DNA of 8,585 nt from Moraxellaceae bacterium (GTDB taxonomy: Bacteria > Pseudomonadota > Gammaproteobacteria > Pseudomonadales > Ketobacteraceae), in contig NVVG01000066.1 of assembly GCA_002402125.1 (NCBI GenBank), positions 1 to 8,585 on the forward strand, written 5' to 3'. Shown here one piece after another: positions 1-6,135 of this stretch. The stretch's first letter is position 1; each line of letters opens with the position of its first letter. Made by a program: the position numbers and the translations under genes. The notes below the pieces were generated by a model. The model was given only the letters and a program-made list of their open reading frames with translations. It was not told the DNA's origin and searched no databases.

Positions 1-222
1 GACCTCCCCGTGGGCGGCATGGGCCGGCACGGAGACGGGCTTCTCGACGACCAGGCCGCGCCGCACGACGTTGTCATGAATGACGGGATCCGGATGCGAC
101 ACGGCCAACCAGATGGTGACGCCGCACCCGATCATGGCGACGAAGGGGCCGGCCATCAGCAGCCACGGCCAGGGCTCGCGCCACCATGGCCTGGCCGGAG
201 CGGAAGATTGCATTGCCTGCAT
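1..222 (-). CDS. ccoH: Partial FixH/CcoH-like cbb3 oxidase assembly protein (N-terminal 74 residues)
   Basis: FixH/CcoH proteins are small single-span inner-membrane proteins needed to assemble cbb3-type cytochrome c oxidase. The visible 74 residues start MQAMQSSAPA, then carry the family-like WWREPWPWLL stretch (residues 13-22), one hydrophobic membrane segment at about 19-42, and a periplasmic HPDPVIHDNVVRRGL region (43-57) that matches the usual DP-V...R-GL pattern just after the membrane. The start at 222 is chosen because AGGAG (229-233 on the minus strand) lies 6 bases upstream; a second Met is at 213. The gene runs off the left edge, so its C-terminus is missing. It lies 26 bases downstream of the ccoG stop, the standard ccoG-ccoH order. 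Base composition is far richer in GC than everything right of ~597. The family assignment is from remembered sequence pattern and gene order; the product is short, so some doubt remains. Confidence 0.75.
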   Translation of the reverse strand, partial: MQAMQSSAPARPWWREPWPWLLMAGPFVAMIGCGVTIWLAVSHPDPVIHDNVVRRGLVVEKPVSVPAHAAHGEV

Positions 223-248
223 CTGTGTCTCCTGTTCTAAAAACCGCA

Positions 249-593
249 TCAGCGCGGCACGATGAAACTCGATGGCTCGCGCAGCACAAGGCTGTCGCTA
301 CCGCTGTCTGCCTGGATCACGAAGCGGATCTTGTGCGAGCCGGCTCCCACGTCGTCTGCCGGACGACGCACGCGGATCGGCAACAATCGGTTGGCTGCGG
401 GTGCCAGTTCAAGCGTGGTCGATTCACCGCGACCACCCTGCACGTCCAGTTGCGGCAGTCCTTCCGCCGTGATGGTCACGCGCATGGGTTGCTCGGAAGC
501 ATTCATCAGTTGCAGGCGATAGACGTTCTCGATCTTGCCGCCGTCCACCTCGCGCGCCAGTGCACCGCGATCGCGAATCACATCCACCTTGAG
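249..593 (-). CDS. ccoG: 3' fragment of CcoG/FixG cbb3 oxidase accessory protein (C-terminal Ig-like domain)
   Basis: CcoG (FixG/RdxA) is a polyferredoxin-like inner-membrane protein; it is encoded beside the cbb3 oxidase genes and is implicated in copper reduction for oxidase assembly. Only the last 114 residues are here, of a protein normally about 470-480 long. They are the periplasmic C-terminal Ig-like domain, beginning [16 protein letters not shown], then [16 protein letters not shown], and ending SSFIVPR before TGA (249-251). The membrane spans and both 4Fe-4S motifs are absent. Family members normally have a Pro directly before LKVDVIRDR; here that codon (594-596) already encodes Val and homology stops, so the fragment ends at the join with htpG. 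The minus-strand frame stays open to 644, but codons beyond ~596 are antisense htpG. GC is about 65% by eye. It is certainly a fragment; whether it is a genuine broken gene or part of a chimeric sequence cannot be decided here. Confidence 0.87.
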   Translation of the reverse strand, partial: LKVDVIRDRGALAREVDGGKIENVYRLQLMNASEQPMRVTITAEGLPQLDVQGGRGESTTLELAPAANRLLPIRVRRPADDVGAGSHKIRFVIQADSGSDSLVLREPSSFIVPR

Positions 594-597
594 AACG
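594..597. other. Chimeric junction between ccoG (minus) and htpG (plus)
   Basis: To the left, minus-strand CcoG homology runs up to codon 591-593 (Leu of LKVDVIRDR). To the right, plus-strand HtpG homology begins at codon 598-600 (Ala of ALWTR). The few bases between cannot be assigned to either. Both genes are cut inside conserved domains, in opposite orientations, and GC drops from about 65% to about 45% across the point. No transposase, inverted terminal repeat, target duplication or att-like repeat is visible on either side. An artefactual join is the most likely explanation; an illegitimate recombination event is possible. Confidence 0.8.
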
Positions 598-1791
598 GCG
601 TTGTGGACGCGATCTCGTAACGAGATTGATGACGAAGAGTACAACGAGTTCTATAAGCACATTTCTCATGATTTTGAAGATGCGCTAACCTGGTCTCATA
701 ACCGCGTTGAAGGCAAGCAGGAATATACCAGCTTGCTGTATATTCCTCGTAAAGCCCCCTATGATTTGTATAACCGAGATACGCCACGTGGTTTAAAGCT
801 GTATGTGCAGCGTGTTTTCATCATGGATGATGCAGAACAGTTTTTGCCCCTGTATTTACGTTTTGCCAAAGGTATTCTTGATTCTAGTGATATGCCACTG
901 AATGTTTCTCGAGAGGTTCTTCAAAGCAACAAGCAGGTTGAGAGCATTAAGAGTGCGCTTTCAAAACGCCTACTGGATATGTTGAAAAAAATCGCAAAGA
1001 ACAAACCAGAAGATTACGCGACTTTTTGGGAGCAATTTGGTCAGGTGTTGAAAGAAGGTCCTGCTGAAGATAATGCGAATAAAGAAAAAATAGCCGGGCT
1101 CTTCCGTTTTGCTAGTACGAAGGATGGTACCGCGAAACAAACGGTATCACTGGATGATTACCTTGGCCGTATGGTAGAAAAGCAAGAGAAAATCTATTAC
1201 ATCACCGCGGACTCCCATATAACGGCAGCTTGCAGCCCTCATTTGGAGGTGTTCAAGAAGAAAGGTATTGAAGTGCTTATCATGTCAGAACGCATCGATG
1301 AGTGGATGATGGGTTATCTTTCGGAATATGACGGTAAAAACTTCCAAAGCATCGCTAAGGGTGACCTTGATCTTTCCGAAATTGGTGAAGAGGAAGATAA
1401 AGAAGCGCAAGAGAAACTTGAGAAGGATAGCGAAGATCTAATCAGCCGTATTAAAACCGCGCTCGAAGCGAAAGTTGAAGCGGTTAAAGTTTCAACTCGG
1501 TTAACCGATTCTCCAGCATGTTTGGTAGTGGGAGCTCATGATATGGGCGCGCAAATGCGTCAGATCATGGAGGCGGCGGGTCAGGCGATGCCAGAGACAA
1601 AACCAACCTTAGAAATTAATGTGAGCCATCCTTTAGTCGAAAACTTGAAAGAAGAAATTCAAGAGGACCGATTTAATGATCTTTCGATGATACTGTTTGA
1701 CCAAGCCTCGTTGGCAGAAGGTGGTCAGCTTGATGATCCGGCTGCCTACGTACAAAGAATCAATAAGTTGTTGTTACAACTGTCTAAATAG
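598..1791 (+). CDS. htpG: HtpG (Hsp90-family chaperone), 5'-truncated: middle and C-terminal domains only
   Basis: HtpG is the bacterial Hsp90, an ATP-driven cytosolic homodimer that remodels client proteins. The 397 homologous residues follow E. coli HtpG closely: [10 protein letters not shown], then [54 protein letters not shown], the catalytic-loop region [14 protein letters not shown], then [26 protein letters not shown], and the C-terminal dimerization end [15 protein letters not shown]. Compared with about 624 residues in E. coli, roughly 225-230 N-terminal residues are missing, the whole GHKL ATP-binding domain. The reading frame stays open upstream to a TTG at 535, but codons 535-597 are antisense ccoG with no convincing ribosome binding site, so no authentic start exists in the window. 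As it stands it could not bind ATP. A strong terminator follows 58 bases after the stop, so htpG ends its own transcript. Confidence 0.96.
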   Translation, partial: ALWTRSRNEIDDEEYNEFYKHISHDFEDALTWSHNRVEGKQEYTSLLYIPRKAPYDLYNRDTPRGLKLYVQRVFIMDDAEQFLPLYLRFAKGILDSSDMPLNVSREVLQSNKQVESIKSALSKRLLDMLKKIAKNKPEDYATFWEQFGQVLKEGPAEDNANKEKIAGLFRFASTKDGTAKQTVSLDDYLGRMVEKQEKIYYITADSHITAACSPHLEVFKKKGIEVLIMSERIDEWMMGYLSEYDGKNFQSIAKGDLDLSEIGEEEDKEAQEKLEKDSEDLISRIKTALEAKVEAVKVSTRLTDSPACLVVGAHDMGAQMRQIMEAAGQAMPETKPTLEINVSHPLVENLKEEIQEDRFNDLSMILFDQASLAEGGQLDDPAAYVQRINKLLLQLSK

Positions 1792-1849
1792 CAGACGTAA
1801 TATCAGCTGCCGAATATGCAGTTGATTATTTGCAAACGCTTCGAATTCA

Positions 1850-1891
1850 GACAATAAAAAAGGGTATCGATTGATACCCTTTTTTATTGTC
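1850..1891 (+). terminator. Intrinsic terminator after htpG (probably bidirectional)
   Basis: A perfect 19-base inverted repeat (1850-1868 with 1873-1891) surrounds a 4-base loop, GATT. The GC-containing core is AGGGTATC/GATACCCT, flanked by A6 on the left and T6 on the right, so either strand would make a hairpin followed by a U tract. On the plus strand it ends htpG and separates it from the gene at 1966. No minus-strand gene nearby needs it. A weaker hairpin (1802-1810 with 1818-1826, one G-U pair) lies just upstream. Confidence 0.93.
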
Positions 1892-1912
1892 TACCTTTTT
1901 CATGGTGAAACT

Positions 1913-1923
1913 TATACTATAAA
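1913..1923 (+). promoter_or_regulatory. Possible -10 region for the 1966 gene and gpsA transcript
   Basis: TATACT (1913-1918) overlaps TATAAA (1918-1923), each a 5/6 match to the sigma-70 -10 box, in the short gap between the htpG terminator and the next gene. No good -35 sits at 16-18 bases: TTGTCT (1887-1892, 4/6) is 20 bases from TATACT. Position after a strong terminator makes a promoter necessary somewhere here, but this exact site is a guess. Confidence 0.3.
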
Positions 1924-1965
1924 TCTATGTGGTGTTAATTTTGCGAATCTCGGAGTGAATTGAGT

Positions 1966-2292
1966 ATGGAGCATAAACAATTTGAACGTCCAATAAACGA
2001 AGAAGCTGCGAAGGAGTTAAGGGAACAACTCCTGCCAATTCTGTTGGATTTAATGAAACAAGTCAGTGAAACTGACGATGGTTATGTGTTTGATTTTGGC
2101 CGTGATGATGAGGCGCTTGAAATTGCTTATCAGTGGGTGGAAATTGAGCGGAAAGCGAATCCTTTTCTGCGGATGCTGTTAACCAGTGAGTCGAATCAAG
2201 GTCCCATTAAACTGGAAATTGTTGGGCCTAGTGGTACAAAAAACTTTTTGCATACAGAATTTGCGTTGAGTCGTTGGATTAATCCTAGCTAG
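1966..2292 (+). CDS. Small conserved-looking cytosolic protein of unknown function
   Basis: I cannot name this 108-residue protein. It is acidic and soluble, with no signal peptide or membrane span. Residues 11-36 look helical (EEAAKELREQLLPILLDLM), followed by a strand-like GYVFDFGRDD (39-48), a helix ending EIERKANPFLRM (59-70), and a C-terminal GPIKLEIVGPSGTKNFL (79-95). That last half resembles, from memory, small proteins with an ERxCCPFxRF...GP(I/L)xLxLTGPEGVKxFL pattern; here the Cys pair is replaced by Ala-Asn, so any metal or thiol role would be lost. This resemblance is inference. Start: ATG 1966 has GGAG (1952-1955) 10 bases upstream; the in-frame TTG at 1960 has it 4 bases upstream, so the true start is uncertain by two codons. 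It lies 50 bases ahead of gpsA on the same strand and may share its transcript. Confidence 0.85.
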   Translation: MEHKQFERPINEEAAKELREQLLPILLDLMKQVSETDDGYVFDFGRDDEALEIAYQWVEIERKANPFLRMLLTSESNQGPIKLEIVGPSGTKNFLHTEFALSRWINPS

Positions 2293-2342
2293 CGTTGCTT
2301 TCACTGATATACTGATTACTGTTGAATAAAAAGGTAGTGTTT

Positions 2343-3380
2343 ATGGGCGGTAATGGTAAAGGTAAAGCAGCAGTATTGGGTGGGGGGAGTTTTGGTACGG
2401 CCATCGCCAATATATTGGCCGATAACGGAAATGACGTCTCTTTGTGGATGCGCAGCAATGAGCGAGTTAAGGAGATCAACGACGATCATGAGAATACGCG
2501 CTATCTGCCCGGACATAAGCTCAATGAAGCAATTGCTGCTACCACAGATCTGACTGGAGCAGTGGCTGACGCCGAAGTGATTTTTGTGGCGGTGCCTAGT
2601 AAATCGGTTGTCTCTGTTCTTGAACAATGTAGTTCTTATTTAGACGACTCTCGCATTATCGTTAGTACTACCAAGGGTATTCAAAAAGACGGTTTTCGGT
2701 TCATGAGTCAAGTATTGAAAGATATGACTCAGTGTTCGAATATTGGCGTTCTTAGTGGACCCAATTTGGCCAAAGAAGTGGCCGCAAGAATGATTACCGG
2801 TTCGGTGATAGCGAGCGAATCTGAACATGTTCGGCATCGCGTGCAGGAGATGTTGTCCTGTCGCTATTTTAGGGTTTATGGCAATAGCGACATGTTTGGT
2901 GTCGAACTTGCCGGGGCACTTAAGAATATTTATGCCATTGCGGCAGGTATGGCTACTGAAATGGGGATGGGGGAGAATACAAAAAGTATGCTTATTACCC
3001 GCAGCCTGGCGGAAATGAGCCGATTCGCCTCAAAGCTAGGCGCTAACCCATACACCTTCTTAGGGTTGGCTGGAGTGGGTGATCTTTTTGTTACCTGCAC
3101 CTCTCCCTTGAGTAGAAATTTCCAGGTCGGTTTAGGGCTAGCCAAAGGGCATTCCTTAGAGGATGTTTTAACCAACCTTGGTGGAACCGCCGAGGGGGTC
3201 AATACCGTTAAACTGGTGAAGCAGAAGTCCGATGAGATCGGTGTGTACATGCCTCTTGTGCAAGGTTTGAATGAGATTTTGTTTGAGGGTGGTGAGCTGG
3301 TCGACGTGGTTAAAAACTTAATGCTAGGGGAGCATAATTCGGATGTTGAATTTGTGTTGCCGGGGCCACATTCAAATTAA
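2343..3380 (+). CDS. gpsA: Glycerol-3-phosphate dehydrogenase [NAD(P)+]
   Basis: GpsA reduces dihydroxyacetone phosphate to sn-glycerol 3-phosphate with NAD(P)H in the cytosol, supplying the backbone for phospholipid synthesis. The 345 residues match the family's usual length (339 in E. coli). The N-terminal Rossmann motif is VLGGGSFGTAIA (11-22); then come VAVPSKSV (82-89), STTKGI (108-113), LSGPNLAKEVA (137-147), the catalytic-lysine segment GALKNIYAIAAGM (191-203, Lys194), GLAGVGDLFVTCTSPLSRN (241-259) with the substrate-contacting SRN, and GTAEGV (281-286). ATG 2343 is chosen because AAGG (2331-2334) lies 8 bases upstream; in-frame TTG 2322 and GTG 2337 exist but add residues before the glycine-rich motif without a better site. 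The downstream DUF4389 gene begins 12 bases after the stop, indicating an operon. All key residues appear intact. Confidence 0.97.
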   Translation: MGGNGKGKAAVLGGGSFGTAIANILADNGNDVSLWMRSNERVKEINDDHENTRYLPGHKLNEAIAATTDLTGAVADAEVIFVAVPSKSVVSVLEQCSSYLDDSRIIVSTTKGIQKDGFRFMSQVLKDMTQCSNIGVLSGPNLAKEVAARMITGSVIASESEHVRHRVQEMLSCRYFRVYGNSDMFGVELAGALKNIYAIAAGMATEMGMGENTKSMLITRSLAEMSRFASKLGANPYTFLGLAGVGDLFVTCTSPLSRNFQVGLGLAKGHSLEDVLTNLGGTAEGVNTVKLVKQKSDEIGVYMPLVQGLNEILFEGGELVDVVKNLMLGEHNSDVEFVLPGPHSN

Positions 3381-3392
3381 GGGAACGTCCTA

Positions 3393-3665
3393 ATGTTAGA
3401 TAATGATCCATACCTATTACGATTATGTTATGCGATAGGTTTCTATTTCGTTTACCGCCTACTCGATATTGTTGTGCTTGTCATTTTTCTCGTACAATTT
3501 GTGCATAAATTGGTTGCTGGCGAGCCACATCAGGAATTGGCAAAATTTGGTCAAAATCTAGGGTTATATATCGGGGCAATTATTGGTTATTTGTCCTGGT
3601 CAAACAACGAGAAGCCATTTCCTTTTAGTGATTGGCCCAGTGCGGTTGCTGATGAGTTGGAGTAG
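3393..3665 (+). CDS. DUF4389 family small membrane protein
   Basis: This 90-residue protein fits the DUF4389 pattern: a hydrophobic N-terminal half (about residues 12-40, one long or two short membrane segments, YAIGFYFVYRLLDIVVLVIF), then VQFVHKLVAGEPHQELAKFGQNL (34-56), a second weakly hydrophobic stretch (57-69), and the signature C-terminal EKPFPFSDWP (73-82). It is probably an inner-membrane protein; the family has no established function to my knowledge. GGGA (3381-3384) lies 8 bases before ATG 3393. It sits 12 bases after gpsA and 3 bases before sixA, an arrangement found in other gammaproteobacteria, so co-transcription is very likely. That linkage hints at, but does not prove, a role connected with phospholipid or phosphohistidine metabolism. 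Confidence 0.9.
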   Translation: MLDNDPYLLRLCYAIGFYFVYRLLDIVVLVIFLVQFVHKLVAGEPHQELAKFGQNLGLYIGAIIGYLSWSNNEKPFPFSDWPSAVADELE

Positions 3666-3668
3666 TTC

Positions 3669-4154
3669 GTGAGTTTTAGGCTCTATATCATGCGCCATGG
3701 GGATGCGCTAATGCGTGCACCCAAAGATAGTCTTCGTCCGCTAAGCCGTCTGGGTCATGATCAGGCGGTGCAATCAGCGACCTACTTGGGGTCATGTTTA
3801 CAAGATCACAAACCCCTTGGTCTTGTGTTAGCAAGCCCATACCTAAGAGCCCAGGAAACAACCAATAACGTCGTTGAGCAGCTAGACTATACCGGTGAGT
3901 TAATAACGTGCAATTCAATTACGCCTGATAATTCCCCTGATACTGTCATCAAAATGCTGTCGCAATATGAGTCACGGGGTCCTGTATTGATGGTAAGTCA
4001 CCAGCCATTGGTCAGTGGTTTGATTGGGTTGTTAACGACAGGAAACTCCTACGAAGGCGTATCAATGGGTACTGCGAGTATCGCCTGCTTAGAAATGCCT
4101 TTGGTTGGGGTTGGATTAGCTGAGTTACTTTGGCTAAAGCATTCAACGCTGTAA
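3669..4154 (+). CDS. sixA: Phosphohistidine phosphatase SixA
   Basis: SixA is a small cytosolic histidine-phosphatase-superfamily enzyme that removes phosphate from phosphohistidine proteins; in E. coli the ArcB HPt domain and the nitrogen PTS protein NPr have been reported as targets. The 161 residues match the family length. The nucleophile motif is IMRHGDA (7-13, His10 with Arg9), followed by DSLRPLSRLG (20-29), LASPYLRAQET (54-64, second active-site Arg60), and VSHQPLV (109-115, His111). The start is GTG 3669 with GGAG (3659-3662) 6 bases upstream; the start lies just before the LYIMRHG core, as expected. It follows the DUF4389 stop by 3 bases, so it is translated from the gpsA transcript. 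No arcB or PTS gene is in the window. No clear terminator follows it. Confidence 0.94.
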   Translation: MSFRLYIMRHGDALMRAPKDSLRPLSRLGHDQAVQSATYLGSCLQDHKPLGLVLASPYLRAQETTNNVVEQLDYTGELITCNSITPDNSPDTVIKMLSQYESRGPVLMVSHQPLVSGLIGLLTTGNSYEGVSMGTASIACLEMPLVGVGLAELLWLKHSTL

Positions 4155-4237
4155 TGTTAACGTGGTATTAGATTATTCTATGGTTTGTACTTCTTTTGTG
4201 TGTAGTCAGTGTGGTATCTGTATTTGGGAGACTTGTG

Positions 4238-4384
4238 ATGGTAGTAAATAGTCTTACCTTCGTGACCTTCGCGACCTTTGTTAATAAGTTGCGTGTTGGG
4301 GTGATCATTAGAGTCATTATTAAGGGGTCTTTTGTATTTATGGGTTCAGATAACGCCATAAAGATGGAGTATGCCTCTCGATGA
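4238..4384 (+). CDS. Possible small ORF (48 residues) coupled to the acyl-CoA synthetase
   Basis: This is a candidate, not an established gene. ATG 4238 is preceded by GGGAG (4226-4230) with 7-base spacing, better than the downstream gene's own site. The frame ends at TGA 4382-4384, which overlaps the acyl-CoA synthetase start as ATGA, the classic arrangement for translational coupling. The 48 residues are Val/Ile/Phe-rich and basic: an N-terminal repeat TFV-TFA-TFV (7-15), then NKLRVGVIIRVIIKG (16-30) and a polar C-terminal tail. The repeated codons vary mostly at third positions. It could be a small membrane-associated peptide, a leader peptide, or chance reading through a spacer. The open frame extends upstream to a TTG at 4196, but without a comparable ribosome binding site. 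Confidence 0.35.
   Translation: MVVNSLTFVTFATFVNKLRVGVIIRVIIKGSFVFMGSDNAIKMEYASR
4256..4282 (+). repeat. Three tandem 9-base repeats
   Basis: Three head-to-tail units follow one another: ACCTTCGTG (4256-4264), ACCTTCGCG (4265-4273) and ACCTTTGTT (4274-4282). The second differs from the first at one base, the third from the first at two. They lie about 100-125 bases before the acyl-CoA synthetase start. Read in the small ORF at 4238 they encode Thr-Phe-Val, Thr-Phe-Ala, Thr-Phe-Val. They might instead be repeated binding sites for a regulator; nothing here decides between these. Confidence 0.6.
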
Positions 4385-6096
4385 CTACTTCAGCTGACGT
4401 TAATCTACAAGGGACTCTAACGGTAAACACTGGCACTCCATTACCCCTAGAACGATTCTATTATTGGGAACGGAATCATCCAAATAAGATTTGCTTCACA
4501 CAGCCGACGGTCGGTGGACAGGTAACAAATTATACCTGGGGGGAGGTAGGTAACCAAGTTCGAAGAATGGCCTTATACCTTAAATCCATCGGTGTAGCAG
4601 ATGGCACTACTGTTGGGATTTTATCGAAAAATTGTGCCCATTGGATAATGAGTGACATCGCAATTTGGATGGCTGGTGGTGTGTCAGTTCCACTGTATCC
4701 AACACTGGGTCCTGAATCTATACAAAAAATATTGCAACATAGTCATGCTAAGATTTTATTTGTCGGAAAACTGGATGGTTGGGAGGATATGCAACCTGGC
4801 ATCCCGTCAGATGTTAAATGCTTATCTTATCCTCTGAGTCCTCCTTCTACAGGTTACGAAGCATGGAATGATGTTATTGCTGATAGCCCACAGATGACTG
4901 AAAATCCAACGCGCAGTCATGATCAACTCGCCACTATTATTTATACTTCAGGAACAACCGGGTCGCCAAAAGGGGTTATGCACAGTTTCGCTAGTCTAGC
5001 GGCGGGAGCAAGTGAGGCGTCGAATGTTTATGGTATAACGTCATTTGATCGGACGTTGTCTTATTTACCACTGTCACACGTGGCCGAAAGAATGTGTGTA
5101 GAAATGATAGCAATTTATCAGGGTGTTCATGTTTATTTCCCTGAGTCATTAGACACCTTTATGACGGATTTACAGCGAGCACGACCGACAATATTTTTTG
5201 GTGTGCCACGCATTTGGGCGCAGTTTCAATCTGGAGTGTTTGCCAAACTGCCAGAAAAGAAATTGAGTCGACTGTTGATGGTTCCTGGTTTGTCGCAGAT
5301 TGTTAAAAAGAAAATTAAAGAACAACTTGGTTTAAGTGATGCTCGATTTTGTCTGAGTGGTGCAGCTCCAATTCCAAATAGCTTGCTGGAGTGGTATGCA
5401 AAATTAGGCTTAGAAATACTAGAAGTGTATGGCATGACAGAGAATATGGGGTACTCCCATAGCACTCGAGCCGGTAGGTCGCGAGTTGGCTATGTTGGTC
5501 AGCCAAATCCGGGTGTGGAAGTTAAGCTTGGCGAGGGCGGTGAAGTATTAGTGAAAAGCCCAACAACGATGTCTGGTTATTATAAAGACCCAGATAGAAG
5601 CGCTGAAACCTTAGATCAAGATGGTTTTATTCATACCGGTGATGTGGGGCAAATTGAAGCGGATGGAAGCCTGAAGATCACTGGTCGTATGAAAGAAATG
5701 TTTAAAACCAGTAAAGGCAAGTATGTTACACCTTCTCCCATCGAGGGAAAGATGCTTGCGAGTTCTCATATCGAGCAGATATGCGTGGTTGGTGCAGGTA
5801 TGCCCCAGCCGATGGCGTTGCTAATGTTATGTGATAGTGATCGAGAAAGTTTGGCTGCGGGAGAATCAAGAGAAAATATCCACAAGGATATTGAAGGCAT
5901 CCTGCGTTCGGTAAATAAAACCCTTGATCCCCACGAAAGGCTACGCTCGGCGATTGTTGTTAAAGATACCTGGACCGTTGAAAATGGCTTTATGACACCA
6001 ACATTAAAAATGAGAAGAAACGTATTGGAAAACCACTATCAGGATAACTTTGAATCTTGGTTTGATGCGAAGATAGAAGTCCAGTGGGAACAATAG
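4381..6096 (+). CDS. Long-chain fatty acyl-CoA synthetase (AMP-forming, FAA1/COG1022-type)
   Basis: This adenylate-forming ligase would activate fatty acids with ATP to acyl-AMP and then to acyl-CoA, feeding beta-oxidation or lipid synthesis; it is probably cytosolic or membrane-peripheral. All hallmark motifs are present in 571 residues: the phosphate-binding loop YTSGTTGSPKG (188-198), SYLPLSHVAER (227-237), the substrate-channel linker motif VPRIWAQF (275-282), LSGAAPI (325-331), YGMTE (350-354), HTGD (418-421, ribose-binding Asp421), the hinge-region GRMKEMFKTSKGKYV (435-449) and the C-terminal catalytic-lysine motif PTLKMRR (540-546, Lys543). The FKTSKGKYV(T/A)P form is typical of the eukaryote-like long-chain group rather than E. 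coli FadD; chain length cannot be read from sequence. ATG 4381 has GGAG (4366-4369) 11 bases upstream, rather long, and its ATG overlaps the stop of a possible small ORF. The hydrolase begins 39 bases after its stop, so the two are likely co-transcribed. Confidence 0.93.
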   Translation: MTTSADVNLQGTLTVNTGTPLPLERFYYWERNHPNKICFTQPTVGGQVTNYTWGEVGNQVRRMALYLKSIGVADGTTVGILSKNCAHWIMSDIAIWMAGGVSVPLYPTLGPESIQKILQHSHAKILFVGKLDGWEDMQPGIPSDVKCLSYPLSPPSTGYEAWNDVIADSPQMTENPTRSHDQLATIIYTSGTTGSPKGVMHSFASLAAGASEASNVYGITSFDRTLSYLPLSHVAERMCVEMIAIYQGVHVYFPESLDTFMTDLQRARPTIFFGVPRIWAQFQSGVFAKLPEKKLSRLLMVPGLSQIVKKKIKEQLGLSDARFCLSGAAPIPNSLLEWYAKLGLEILEVYGMTENMGYSHSTRAGRSRVGYVGQPNPGVEVKLGEGGEVLVKSPTTMSGYYKDPDRSAETLDQDGFIHTGDVGQIEADGSLKITGRMKEMFKTSKGKYVTPSPIEGKMLASSHIEQICVVGAGMPQPMALLMLCDSDRESLAAGESRENIHKDIEGILRSVNKTLDPHERLRSAIVVKDTWTVENGFMTPTLKMRRNVLENHYQDNFESWFDAKIEVQWEQ

Positions 6097-6135
6097 TGTT
6101 ACTGTTTTTGAGTTTTTCAAGAGGAAGTGTATTAC

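Noticed and set aside
535..597. TTG start and 21 extra codons in front of HtpG
   Set aside because: These codons are antisense to ccoG, show no HtpG homology and lack a convincing ribosome binding site.
10..620. Several open plus-strand frames in the GC-rich left end, up to 144 codons
   Set aside because: They are shadows opposite the recognisable minus-strand ccoG and ccoH fragments; high GC lengthens chance frames, and none has a recognisable domain.
1802..1826. 9-base-pair hairpin with a 7-base loop just after htpG
   Set aside because: It has no U tract and a G-U pair; the strong terminator at 1850-1891 explains termination, so this is not called separately.
2308..2313. TATACT in the gap before gpsA as a separate promoter
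   Set aside because: No -35-like hexamer lies at 16-18 bases; the 50-base gap is compatible with read-through from the 1966 gene.
2316..2627. 103-codon minus-strand frame opposite the gpsA 5' end
   Set aside because: It is antisense to strongly conserved gpsA coding sequence and shows no recognisable protein pattern.
4371..4397. ATG at 4371 as an alternative start with a closer SD
   Set aside because: It is out of frame with the acyl-CoA synthetase and meets a stop after eight codons.
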